A stretch of DNA of 64,000 bases. Origin: JAAYJG01 sp964450305. GTDB lineage: Bacteria; Bacillota; Clostridia; DSM-8532. The number at the start of each line of letters is the position of its first letter. The first letter of the stretch is position 1. The stretch lies in NCBI GenBank assembly GCA_964450305.1, contig CAYVFB010000003.1, positions 13,987 through 77,986 on the forward strand. The letters are read 5' to 3'. Made by a program: the position numbers and the translations under genes. This document shows positions 35,718-44,167 of the stretch, one piece after another. The notes beneath the pieces are model-generated. The model saw nothing but the letters and a program-made list of their open reading frames with translations. It ran no database searches and was not told the DNA's origin.

Positions 35718-36413
35718 AATGACCTCCCCGTTATTTTGCAAAGTTTCACTCAGATATGAAAAAGGTGAGGTAAGCAGGCACTGCCTGCTGAATGAAGTGA
35801 AGGGCCTTCGTAAACTCCTGAAAAGATCCTTCGCTACGCTCAGGATGATATCGCTGCGCTCATGATGACATAACCGCGTTCAGAATGACATCGCTGCGCT
35901 CATGATTTATGGATATCCCTGATCAAATTGTACAATACAATGAAAGCTAACACAAACAGTGATGTGAACTCACAAAATAGAAAAGAAGGTTACTATTCAG
36001 AGGTTAGCAGACACAGTCTGCCGATCGAAGTGAAGGATCTTCGCACCATGACTTCCATCCTGCCAATGCAACAGGTGTAGCCTGCTGAACGAAGTGAAGG
36101 ATCTTGGCATCACGGCTTCCCCCTGTCGATGCAACAGGCTAGCCCGCTGAACGAAGTGCAGGAGCTTCGCATCACGGGTTCCATCCTGCCAATGTAACAG
36201 GTGTAGCCTGCTGAACGAAGTGAAGGATCTTCGTAAACTCCTGTTAAGATCCTTCGCTGCGTTCAGGATTACATCGCTATGCACATGATACACATACCTC
36301 TGAATAGTCCCCCACGACCCAGGTGTCGCCAAACAGCACCAAACGAAAGCTGTTTTAATTTACATTTAACTGTAAATGCAATCGGCTTCCATCCTGCCAA
36401 TGCAACTGCCTGG
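35718..36413. repeat. Repeat-rich intergenic region
   Basis: No believable gene in ~700 bp. A ~63-bp unit is repeated four times, with GAAGTG(A/C)AGGA at 36027, 36091, 36153 and 36217. At 36209-36266 CTGAACGAAGTGAAGGATCT can fold against AAGATCCTTCGCTGCGTTCA (REP-like hairpin). A second copy of the hairpin lies at about 35787-35845, and the word ATCGCTGCGCTCATGAT recurs twice after it. An apparent 111-codon ORF on the minus strand is just the repeat read through. Confidence 0.75.
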
Positions 36414-36845
36414 TTACTGGTACGGACAATTTTTTACAGGCAGAGGGCTGACCATTCCTCCATACATTGCATTGTTTGCCCATGGGCTGTAAATGTTCTC
36501 CTCCGGGTTGATATAGCCATATTGGTTATATTGCGGGCTTGCAGGATAATGACTCATGTTCGCCATGCCCGTATTTTCAGCCATATCGTTTACTTCGGGA
36601 TAAAGGTTTTCATACCCGAATTCCTCAGGGGATGTGATTTCGTTAGGGTATGGAACAGGATTCACATTGGCATGGTATTCCATCTGCATGTTTATATTTC
36701 CGTGGTAACCAGGATTCGTCCCGCTGTTTCCTTCCATCTGATGCGGACAGTATGGGCACTGGTTTCTTACCGGACAGGTACTCCTGTATGGACAGCGCGG
36801 TCCATATGCGTACGCCATCCCTGGTCCAATATCATATCCGTTCAT
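36414..36845 (-). CDS. Tyr/Pro/Asn-rich protein, probable spore coat component
   Basis: A 143-residue low-complexity protein rich in Tyr, Asn, Pro, Met and Gly. A cysteine cluster near the N-terminus reads CPYRSTCPVRNQCPYCP (about residues 18-34), and the protein ends KNCPYQ. No signal peptide or membrane segment. Composition resembles spore-coat and exosporium proteins, which are often Tyr- and Cys-rich and cross-linked. That role is inference from composition. AAGGAGTGA precedes the ATG. Confidence 0.6.
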   Translation of the reverse strand: MNGYDIGPGMAYAYGPRCPYRSTCPVRNQCPYCPHQMEGNSGTNPGYHGNINMQMEYHANVNPVPYPNEITSPEEFGYENLYPEVNDMAENTGMANMSHYPASPQYNQYGYINPEENIYSPWANNAMYGGMVSPLPVKNCPYQ

Positions 36846-37050
36846 TGGCTCACTCCTTGCACATTTTTCAGTATTATCTTATGTCAACGCAATGTGAATG
36901 GTGCCGATGAACCTCGAAGAGGTATTTTCTAAATATAACGGCATGAATACCAGCCTTTTCGGGTTGTGTGAGGTATATTGAAATACAATATTCCTCGAAT
37001 CACTTCTGCCCTCTCCCAGACCCTCCACCTCTTTCAGCAGAGAAAACTCT

Positions 37051-38271
37051 TCACTCGAAGATATATTCTGCTTTGCCCTTTTCTTCTTCAGCAGCAAGCA
37101 GCTGTAAAAACTCTTCTATTGCCATGGTCTGCTGATTTTTTGCTTTTAGCCGCCGTATCGTCACAAGCCCTTCCTGCTGCTCCTTCCGCCCGACAATTAC
37201 CATCAACGGGACTTTTTCCATTTGAGCATTGCGGATCTTCGCTCCCAGCGTTTCATTGTTGGAATCCAGTTCCACCCGGCAGCCTTTTCGTTTCAGGGTT
37301 TTCAACAGCTGTGCGCAATATTCCGTTTGTTCCTCTGAAACAGGCAATATTCTTGCCTGCACGGGGGATAACCACACCGGGAATTCACCATTGAAATGCT
37401 CCATCAGCATAGCCGTAAACCGTTCCACGCTGCCAAACAGCGCACGATGTACCATCATCGGCGTATGCTTCAGACCGTCCTGCCCGATGTAGCTCATCGA
37501 AAAGCGCTGTGGGATGTTAAAATCAAACTGAATGGTGCTGCACTGCCATTCCCTGCCTTGGCTGTCTTTAAGCTTCAGGTCGATTTTCGGGCCGTAGAAA
37601 GCGCCTCCTCCTTCATCGATCTCGTAATCCAGACCTGCTTTGACAACGGCTTCAATAAGCAGTTTTTCAGCCTTCACCCATTCCTCTGGATCCCCGATAA
37701 ATTTCGCTTCATTTCTTGTAGCAATATAAGCTTTAAAATGTTTCAATTCAAATTTCCTGAGGATATACAATGAAAAATCAAGTGCTCTCTGGATTTCATC
37801 ACCCATCTGTTCAGGCGTACCGATGATGTGCGCATCGTCCTGCGTGAAGCCGCGCACCCTTGTTAAACCATGTAGTGTACCAGATAATTCATACCGGTAA
37901 ACCTGGGCAAACTCGGCCAAACGTACAGGAAGATCGCGGTACGATTTAATGCCGTCCTGATATATCATCACATGAAAAGGGCAGCTCATTGGCTTCAGAT
38001 AGTATTGCTCACCATCGATGTCAATGGGGCTGTACATGGACTCCTTGTAAAAATCCAGATGACCGGAGGTTTCCCACAGGTTTGATTTACCAATATGGGG
38101 TGTAACCACCCAGTCATATCCGTTGAGCACATGGGCTTCCTTACTGAATTTCTCCAGCAGATAACGCAGCATGGCCCCGTGTGGTTTCCACAGTACCAGT
38201 CCCTGCCCGACCTCGGGCAGCTTTGTAAAAATATCAAGCTGTTTGCCCAATTCTATATGATCCATTTTCAT
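37051..38271 (-). CDS. thrS: Short threonyl-tRNA synthetase lacking TGS and editing domains
   Basis: A 406-residue class II synthetase. All three class II motifs are present: motif 2 with RYELSGTLHGLTRVRGFTQD and motif 3 with VHRALFGSVERF. The zinc ligands C97, H148 and H275 match E. coli ThrRS C334, H385 and H511 by spacing. The anticodon-binding domain is at about 300-395. It starts directly at the catalytic domain, so the usual ~240-residue TGS plus editing (HxxxH) part is absent. AGGAGGG precedes the ATG at 38271. A T-box upstream regulates it. It should charge tRNA-Thr but cannot clear Ser-tRNA-Thr by itself. Confidence 0.92.
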   Translation of the reverse strand: MKMDHIELGKQLDIFTKLPEVGQGLVLWKPHGAMLRYLLEKFSKEAHVLNGYDWVVTPHIGKSNLWETSGHLDFYKESMYSPIDIDGEQYYLKPMSCPFHVMIYQDGIKSYRDLPVRLAEFAQVYRYELSGTLHGLTRVRGFTQDDAHIIGTPEQMGDEIQRALDFSLYILRKFELKHFKAYIATRNEAKFIGDPEEWVKAEKLLIEAVVKAGLDYEIDEGGGAFYGPKIDLKLKDSQGREWQCSTIQFDFNIPQRFSMSYIGQDGLKHTPMMVHRALFGSVERFTAMLMEHFNGEFPVWLSPVQARILPVSEEQTEYCAQLLKTLKRKGCRVELDSNNETLGAKIRNAQMEKVPLMVIVGRKEQQEGLVTIRRLKAKNQQTMAIEEFLQLLAAEEEKGKAEYIFE

Positions 38272-38431
38272 TCTCTTTCCCTCCTGTTCGATTCCGTTAT
38301 ACCCAGACAGATTTCTGAGTATAATCCCTGCACTTAGTGCCAGTTTTTGCAAAGCCCCTTGTATGTTCTTGCATGTAGTTGAAATGTAAACTTACAACAT
38401 TATCAGAGCTGGTATATGAACACAAATCGAA

Positions 38432-38524
38432 TCAGCAGCGGGTTATGGTTCCTGCGTTATCGGAAAAGCATACCAGACCGCCATCAAAGCACAGGCAGGA
38501 TTTGATAAACAATACCCTTCTCAT
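38432..38524 (-). other. 30-codon ORF in the long T-box to thrS spacer
   Basis: ATG at 38524 to TGA at 38432, following GGGGAG at very short spacing. It begins MRRVLFIKSC. It lies in an unusually long (~310 nt) stretch between the T-box terminator and the thrS start, which otherwise shows nothing I recognise. Probably chance. Confidence 0.15.
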
Positions 38525-38574
38525 ACGCTCCCCTTTCTACCGTATAACGGTTCACTTCGCTTAAGTCATAAAAC

Positions 38575-38930
38575 AGCACAAAAAACCCCGCCCCAAAAAT
38601 GGGACGAGGTAATATCGCGGTTCCACCCAAATTATTGCACAGGACCCTTATTGAATCCACTTGATATGACGGCGACCGCAAATTGTTCACAGCCTGTTTT
38701 GCTTGCAGGCAGTTGAAACGTTCGTCGTTTGATACACCAAGGATTGTGCAATCACTCGAACATGGTAACGGAATAACCGTCAGCGCATACTCTCCGATAG
38801 GATTTGTGCGCTGCAGCTCGGGGGTGGTCGTTCGGGCAAAAGGCTTCCAAAAACGCTTTCAGCCGGTGACGTTTTCTCTCTGATGCACCTGTTTGTTCTA
38901 CTTTTCCCTGTCATCGCCTTTATCTGTTTC
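38575..38930 (-). promoter_or_regulatory. T-box riboswitch, probably threonine-specific
   Basis: Minus strand: Stem I elements AGAGAG (38876-38882), GGCTGAAAGC and GGAAGCC, then GAACGACCACC..GAGCTG in which ACC fits the specifier codon for threonine. The T-box core GGGTGGAACCGCG is at 38616-38628. A terminator CCTCGTCCC/GGGGCGGGG followed by TTTTTT lies at about 38583-38612. Uncharged tRNA-Thr would stabilise the antiterminator and allow thrS transcription. The specifier assignment is by eye. Confidence 0.93.
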
Positions 38931-38934
38931 TATT

Positions 38935-38964
38935 ATTGTATGCCCTCAGGAAGCGGTTTGTCAA
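38935..38964 (-). promoter_or_regulatory. Sigma-A promoter of the thrS T-box leader
   Basis: Minus strand: -35 TTGACA (38959-38964), 18-bp spacer, -10 TACAAT (38935-38940). It starts 14 bp past the end of the aldo/keto reductase gene. Confidence 0.82.
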
Positions 38965-38977
38965 GTGTTGCATGGCA

Positions 38978-40110
38978 CTATTTAAATATACGCGCGGCTG
39001 CGGCCATATTATCGATGATCGGTACGCCAAATGGGCAGCGGCTTTCACAGCTTCCACAGCTGACACAATCTTTTCCGCTCTGGGCCAGCCCTGAATAATG
39101 AGAGCGGATGGATGGCGGAATATTGGCTTCATTCAACCGGGCAATGTCCAGGTATTTGTTGACTGCGGCAATATCAATCTCAGCCGGACAAGGCTGACAA
39201 TGGCTGCAATAGACGCAATTGCCCTTGAAATCGTTACGCATCGTGCCCAATATCGGTGAATAATCCCGCTGCTCATCAGTCATATCCAGATACCGTACAG
39301 TACCTCTTCGCCGGTTTGGCAGCCGAGCATGACACTGGCAACAGCGGGGCGGGTTAATGCGTAATGAATGCACTGCGCAACGGTCATGGGCTGTTTGAAG
39401 GGAGTATGCTCCGCAGATATCAGCTTGCCTGCGCCCAATGTTTTCATGACAGTGATCCCAATACCTTTTTGCTCGCACAGCTTATACAGTGCCGCGCGCT
39501 TTGGATCAAGACCCCGGAAGGCTGATGAATCAAGCCCCTTGTCAAGTTCACCCAAAGTATAGGTTTCTGAAGGATAAAGATCGAAAGCCAGGTTGATGCT
39601 GAACAGCATCATTTCCGGTAAACCGGTTTCGATGACACGTGTGGCCATTTCCGGATTGTGCGAGCTGAAACCGATATGCCGGATATCGCCCTTTTCCTTC
39701 AGGCGCCGCACATAATCGGCAAAACCGGTATTGAACACACCCTGGAAGTCTTCCTCGGAATCGATAAAGAACATCATACCGAAGTCTATGTACCCAAAAA
39801 TACGCAGCAGGTCTTCAAAGTATTTCTGAACCACCGGCATATCGCGGCTGATGTCATATTGCTGCCGGAGATCGACTGAGCCGATATGACCCTGGATCAT
39901 CACCTTGCTGCGCCTGTCACCAAGTGCTTTGGCAATGTTTTCACGCACTTCCCTGCCTGGCATGAAAGCATCGAAAATATTAACCCCCTGCTCGAATGCC
40001 GCGTCGATGGTGTTTTTCACCTGCATATAGGGCTTTCCGTCCAGATGCTCGCAGCCAAGACCGATAATACTGGCCTGGCATCCCGTTTTTCCAACTTCTC
40101 TGTAAATCAT
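38978..40110 (-). pseudogene. Aldo/keto reductase with C-terminal 4Fe-4S domain, frameshifted
   Basis: The N-terminal part (39280-40110) is an NADPH-type aldo/keto reductase: MIYREVGKTG, IGFSSHNPEMATRV, GITVMKTLGAGKL. The C-terminal part continues in another frame from about 39300 to 38978 and carries YSPILGT followed by two ferredoxin-like clusters, CVYCSHCQPCP and CVSCGSCESRCPFGVP. Together they make the known AKR-ferredoxin family of anaerobes (~370 residues). The break lies after QTGEEV near 39295-39305 and needs one added base or a small deletion to restore the frame. It may be a real mutation or an assembly error. AAGGATGG precedes the ATG. Confidence 0.8.
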
Positions 40111-40305
40111 CGTTTTACCATCCTTTGGTTTATTGTGCATGGTCCTGGGCTCAGCCGACTTTTTATATCAATTGACGCAAATAGCAAACCTACAGAACGC
40201 ACGTTCTCATTATATCATTTTCTTCTATTGGGTACAAGTGAATGCGAGAATAACTTCAGCCCTTTACCCCTTAAACACATACCTCTGCAGCAACTTATGA
40301 GCTTA

Positions 40306-41121
40306 TTATGTGGGAGTGTTAGCAGTAACCCCTAACCTCATTCTGTAACTGATGATGATTTCCGTTTGGCTCCAGTTATCCAGGACAACCTGCCTGAAAG
40401 CTTTCATCTCATGCTCCAGCGCTTCAGGGTTGTTTTTAAAAACAGACTGTACAGCCCCCTGGCTCAGGGCGAGCCCAATAAACCTTTCTTGTGAACAGGC
40501 TTCCCGGTTATGAAACACAATCTCTCTTGAATAACAGAAATGTCCGCTTTCACGGATATTCTTCAGGTGATTGTCTTTTGGATATTGAATGGCCTTCCTT
40601 TCATTCGGAACAAGTTTCAGCTTTACCCTGGCGGTTTCAAGAAGACTGTTGTACGCACTTTCAGCACGATAACCTGCTACCGGAGGCCAGTCACAGTCGT
40701 ATGCGGCGAAGATGCCTCCCGCTTTCAGAATCCTTGCGACTTCCTTTAGAGCCTTTTCTGGTTCCATCCAGTGAAAGGACTGGGAACAGGTAACAATGTC
40801 CGCTGAACTGCCTTTAAGCCCGGTGTCATAAGCATCGGCTTTTTTGAAAGACACTTCGGTCAGGTGTTTGCGGGAAGCATTGATTTGAGCTTGATTGCGC
40901 ATATCATCATTGGGCTCAATTCCGATGATGCTGTTGGCTTTCCCACACCAGAGGAAAGTGGACAAACCCGTGCCCGAACCCAAATCCACCACCAACTCGG
41001 GTGCTTTACCCAAGTATTGCACTAAAATGTCGGTAATGATTTCCGGGGGTTGTGGCCTGTTCTCATCGTAGAGTGCGGCAAAACCGGAGAACCGCTCAAC
41101 ATTGGCATGTAAATCACTCAT
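40306..41121 (-). CDS. Class I SAM-dependent methyltransferase
   Basis: A 271-residue methyltransferase. SAM-binding motif I is VVDLGSGTGLSTF (about 37-49), motif II IIGIEPNDDMR, and the later ADIVTCSQSFHWMEPEKAL is typical of Methyltransf_11-type enzymes. The acceptor is unknown. GGGAG lies before the ATG at 41121. It is the neighbour of the GGDEF-RHH gene on the same strand (80-bp gap), so it might be transcribed from the same promoter. Confidence 0.87.
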   Translation of the reverse strand: MSDLHANVERFSGFAALYDENRPQPPEIITDILVQYLGKAPELVVDLGSGTGLSTFLWCGKANSIIGIEPNDDMRNQAQINASRKHLTEVSFKKADAYDTGLKGSSADIVTCSQSFHWMEPEKALKEVARILKAGGIFAAYDCDWPPVAGYRAESAYNSLLETARVKLKLVPNERKAIQYPKDNHLKNIRESGHFCYSREIVFHNREACSQERFIGLALSQGAVQSVFKNNPEALEHEMKAFRQVVLDNWSQTEIIISYRMRLGVTANTPT

Positions 41122-41201
41122 CAAACTCCCTGCCCTTCCTGCGTACTTCTAAGTTCCGCTCATATATCTCACCACTTGGAATTCTGATTCTTCATTTCCG
41201 G

Positions 41202-41846
41202 TCATTTGTCATATTTCATCAACAGGTCGTCCAGGGCTTCTCTCAGGAGAAGTGCTTCCCCGACCCCTTCATCCTTTGCCAATTTTGACAGCCTTTGCAG
41301 CTGTTCATAGGTATAATGACTGGTTTTTGTCATCAGCCTTTCATTCCTTGAAAGGCAAACGGTATTGCGGTTCCCTCGCTTGGCTCGAAACAAAGCCCCT
41401 TCAGCCTTTCGCACGATATCCGAAACCGTATTGCCATCGTCCGGGATGGCCGCAACACCCGCGCTGAAGCTGATATCGCTGACGATTTCACCAATCTCGG
41501 TTTGAAGCCTTCCCTCGGGGTTAAACAGTGCTCTTGCCCTGTCGATGAGAATAAATGCGTTTTCTTTTTCACATCCCGGCATGATGACAGAGAATTTGTC
41601 ACCGGAATAGCGGTATATCAGGCTGTTTTCAGGCAGAGCCTGCTTGAGGCAGATCGCTATCATTTTCAGAATAACGTCACCGCCCTCACGTCCAAAGCTG
41701 TTGTTAAAATTCAGGAAATGATCAATATCCAAAAAAATTACGCTGGTTTCACCATTTTCTGAAAGGGTAGCTTTGATAACTTCCTCCAGATCATCGTTGA
41801 AAGTGCCTACTGCCAGCAAACCCGTTAAATCATCCGTCAACTTCAT
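41202..41846 (-). CDS. Degenerate GGDEF domain fused to a ribbon-helix-helix DNA-binding domain
   Basis: A 214-residue soluble protein. Residues 1-165 are a GGDEF fold: DDLTGLL at the start, the metal-site LDIDHF at 39-44 and GREGGDVIL. The active-site loop is RYSGDKF (79-85), so GGDEF has become SGDKF: the second metal-binding acid is Lys and the I-site RxxD is absent. Diguanylate cyclase activity is therefore doubtful. Residues 172-214 (MTKTSHYTYEQLQRLSKLAK.., then REALDDLLMKY) look like a CopG/Arc-type ribbon-helix-helix domain. There is no sensor domain or membrane segment. GGAGGT precedes the ATG at 41846. Four 14-bp-spaced repeats overlap its promoter, suggesting autoregulation. Confidence 0.75.
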   Translation of the reverse strand: MKLTDDLTGLLAVGTFNDDLEEVIKATLSENGETSVIFLDIDHFLNFNNSFGREGGDVILKMIAICLKQALPENSLIYRYSGDKFSVIMPGCEKENAFILIDRARALFNPEGRLQTEIGEIVSDISFSAGVAAIPDDGNTVSDIVRKAEGALFRAKRGNRNTVCLSRNERLMTKTSHYTYEQLQRLSKLAKDEGVGEALLLREALDDLLMKYDK

Positions 41847-41877
41847 GGCAATTACCTCCAAAACTTATGATAACAAG

Positions 41878-41906
41878 AGCATAACACGCATATACTTATG
41901 TGTCAA
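41878..41906 (-). promoter_or_regulatory. Sigma-A promoter of the GGDEF-RHH gene
   Basis: Minus strand: perfect -35 TTGACA (41901-41906), 17-bp spacer, -10 TATGCT (41878-41883). The -35 box lies between the first and second operator-like repeats. Confidence 0.85.
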
Positions 41907-41945
41907 TACATATTTCTAAATACATATGTATCTACACATATGTAT
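41894..41945. promoter_or_regulatory. Four operator-like repeats at exact 14-bp spacing
   Basis: ACTTATGTGT (41894), ACATATTTCT (41908), ACATATGTAT (41922) and ACATATGTAT (41936) start exactly 14 bp apart and are separated by 4-bp spacers (CAAT, AAAT, CTAC). The two upstream copies are near-palindromic (ACATATGT). The array covers the -35 box and the region upstream of it, a layout fitting repression by a cooperatively binding ribbon-helix-helix protein such as the gene product itself. Confidence 0.7.
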
Positions 41946-42059
41946 TAACAGTCTTGGCAGTGTTCCTACTCTTCAGAAGGAAATGAATTCCGTGGGAATT
42001 ACACGGGAACTGCTTTGTGGGGGAATCAGCTGTAATGACAATAACAACGCCTATAAAGA

Positions 42060-42082
42060 TATCCGCCGATTATCGGCGGATA
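42060..42082. terminator. Hairpin after the AraC-GNAT operon
   Basis: TATCCGCCGA pairs perfectly with TCGGCGGATA around a 3-nt loop. The T-run is weak on both strands. A second small hairpin TGTCATT/AATGACA is at about 42105-42123. The rest of 41947-42180 shows nothing recognisable. Confidence 0.5.
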
Positions 42083-42180
42083 CTTTAAAAGAGGTAAAAT
42101 TCTCCTGTCATTATCGAAATGACATATCATCATCATTGTGATCAAGCAAATAATCAATGGAATAAGCTTGTGCAGTGGAA

Positions 42181-42675
42181 TCATTTCATGACCTTTTCCA
42201 TCTGATAGCTTTCTTCATACTTATCCTTGGGGTTAACAATCCGTACTATTTTAAAGCCGCATTTGTTCACGTAAAAATGATGATTTCGTTTTGAAAACCC
42301 TGGCGTTTCTGTTCTCCATATCACTGTATCCGGATATTTGTTTTCGATATATTCCCAGACCTTTTTCCCAAAGCCCTTGTCCTGCAAATCCGGATCGATA
42401 AAGATGTTCCCAAGGTAGTTAATGTTATCTTTGTTGATCCACACAATCACTGCACCCACAGGCTTCCCGTTCCAGGAAACCTTATAGGCATCCGACTTCT
42501 TGTTAAGGGCGTATTTGCGGAGAAAATCACCGTTATCATAACCATCAGGACCGCCTGTGGGTTCGTTCAAATGCCTGCGCGAATCCTCGTCAAAGGCTCT
42601 TTTCATGATCGGAGTCAGAATTTCCACATCACTTTTATCAAAAGCTGTAAAGGTTAACCCATTGTATTGATCCAT
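42181..42675 (-). CDS. GNAT-family N-acetyltransferase
   Basis: A 164-residue acetyltransferase with the acetyl-CoA loop region NIFIDPDLQDKGFGKKVWEYIE (motif A around residues 88-110; D-K-G-F-G-K replaces the usual Q/R-x-x-G-x-G/A). The substrate is unknown. Its ATG comes directly after the TGA of the AraC-type gene with one base between, so it is translationally coupled to it. Confidence 0.83.
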   Translation of the reverse strand: MDQYNGLTFTAFDKSDVEILTPIMKRAFDEDSRRHLNEPTGGPDGYDNGDFLRKYALNKKSDAYKVSWNGKPVGAVIVWINKDNINYLGNIFIDPDLQDKGFGKKVWEYIENKYPDTVIWRTETPGFSKRNHHFYVNKCGFKIVRIVNPKDKYEESYQMEKVMK

Positions 42676-42676
42676 A

Positions 42677-44167
42677 TCATTCCCCTCCCTTTTCCATTTC
42701 AGACACCAGCTGCCTGATGCAGCCTGCAGCCCGGCGATCCATTGCTTCTGCCTTACGGATCAACTCTACGATTTTTATTCGGTTTTCTTTTTTCACCAAC
42801 TCTTTTGCCTGATGTTCCCCCATCTGCAGGCCACCATGATACTGCACCATTTCAAAGGCAGTTTCATGCTCCCTTTTGAAGATGCCGCTGATCTCCATCA
42901 GCTTCACCGAATATTCCGGGAACCTCTCCGCTTCCTCTTTCATGAACCAGCCCGCGTATGCTCTGCCCTCTGATACCATCGTAAAAGCGTCGGTCTGACA
43001 CATGAGTCTTGTGAAAAGAACCGGAAGCAAAGCATTTTCTGAAAACTCATGATCGTTTCCGATTGCCTTCGCCCATTCCTGAAATGCCGAAAAGCCAGCC
43101 GCTCTGGGACCAACCTCCGGAGTTTCCATCACTTCCAAAGCTAACTTGAGGGTTTCGATCAGAAACTGCTTTTCATCCGCAGCCTCTGTCGGCTCACCAA
43201 CCGCCATCAGGGCTACTGTTTCGGAATGCTCATACCAGTTTCTTCGGATAAAATAGCCGCATTCCTCTGTTTCATGGCTGCCCTTCCATTCAGGCATGTC
43301 CTGGAAAAAATTCCATCCCAGAAGCACCTCTCCATTTTCCCTGTAGCCTGTGATAACGCATGCTTCCGGTGGCCCAATGATCCCAAAGCCGATCAGCGGC
43401 CTGCCGGCATCAATTTCCTGTTTGACCAGACGGATGAATTCCTGTTTGTTCGATAAATCCTTCGCTTTCGGCAGAAGAGTAAATGCTCTTCCCGCTGCTG
43501 CAAATGCTTTTTTCAGCGGTTCGAACGGATCGTTGCGCATCGCGAGGATATCCACGTTCCCTCCATCCCATTCGTGCGTGTTCCATAAAAGTCGGAATGC
43601 TGCGCCTGATCCGGCAAGAAGCCTGGCATAGCTCACTTCCTGCCCCATATAAGTGAGGCATGCTCTAAGAGATGATATAAAAGGGGTCACTTCAACTTCA
43701 TTTTCCTTGAAATAGGTCACCTTTGGAACGCCATACAACACCATGCTGTCGTCTGATTTGAAATTCCTGTCCATAAAATTCTCCTCTCTGTTCAGTACCG
43801 TGGGAACATAAATTCCTGGTAAAATGGGAGCACCCTTGACCGTGATACTGCTTTTTCGAAAATCGGATGGGGTCATTCCATATTGATCCCTGAACCTGCG
43901 GATAAAAACATCGTGGGATCCAAACCCATATTCCATGGCGATATCCGTCACCCTTCGGTTGCTGTTTTTCAGCATGAAAGCGGCGTGAGACAGCTTCCTT
44001 TTCTTGATATAACGGGTAACGGTCTGTCCGGTTGCTTCTTTAAAAATCTGCCTGAAATAATCGGGTGCAAACCCTGTAACCGCTGCTATTTGAGAAATAT
44101 CGACGTTTTCATGGATATGGTTTTCTATCAGTGCTACCACCGACTTTACAAAAATATCGTAAAACAT
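42677..44167 (-). CDS. AraC-type DNA-binding domain fused to a BtrH-like domain
   Basis: A 496-residue two-part protein. Residues 1-105 are an AraC/XylS double helix-turn-helix at the N-terminus (DISQIAAVTGFAPDYFRQIF; VTDIAMEYGFGSHDVFIRRF, then GMTPSDFRK). Residues from about 145 onward resemble the BtrH N-terminal/DUF4872-type fold: SLRACLTYMGQ with a Cys in the usual position, AFRLLW, then GRPLIGFGIIGPPEACVITGY. Cys could be nucleophilic, as in the butirosin acyltransferase BtrH, but activity is unproven. GGGAG lies before ATG 44167; the frame is open to 44425. Coupled to the GNAT gene. Confidence 0.75.
   Translation of the reverse strand: MFYDIFVKSVVALIENHIHENVDISQIAAVTGFAPDYFRQIFKEATGQTVTRYIKKRKLSHAAFMLKNSNRRVTDIAMEYGFGSHDVFIRRFRDQYGMTPSDFRKSSITVKGAPILPGIYVPTVLNREENFMDRNFKSDDSMVLYGVPKVTYFKENEVEVTPFISSLRACLTYMGQEVSYARLLAGSGAAFRLLWNTHEWDGGNVDILAMRNDPFEPLKKAFAAAGRAFTLLPKAKDLSNKQEFIRLVKQEIDAGRPLIGFGIIGPPEACVITGYRENGEVLLGWNFFQDMPEWKGSHETEECGYFIRRNWYEHSETVALMAVGEPTEAADEKQFLIETLKLALEVMETPEVGPRAAGFSAFQEWAKAIGNDHEFSENALLPVLFTRLMCQTDAFTMVSEGRAYAGWFMKEEAERFPEYSVKLMEISGIFKREHETAFEMVQYHGGLQMGEHQAKELVKKENRIKIVELIRKAEAMDRRAAGCIRQLVSEMEKGGE

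Noticed and set aside
35997..36332. 111-codon minus-strand ORF
   Set aside because: It is the 63-bp tandem repeat read through in one frame; no ribosome binding site.
36279..36932. 217-codon plus-strand ORF
   Set aside because: Antisense shadow of the Tyr/Pro-rich coat-like gene; that gene has a strong ribosome binding site and the ORF does not.
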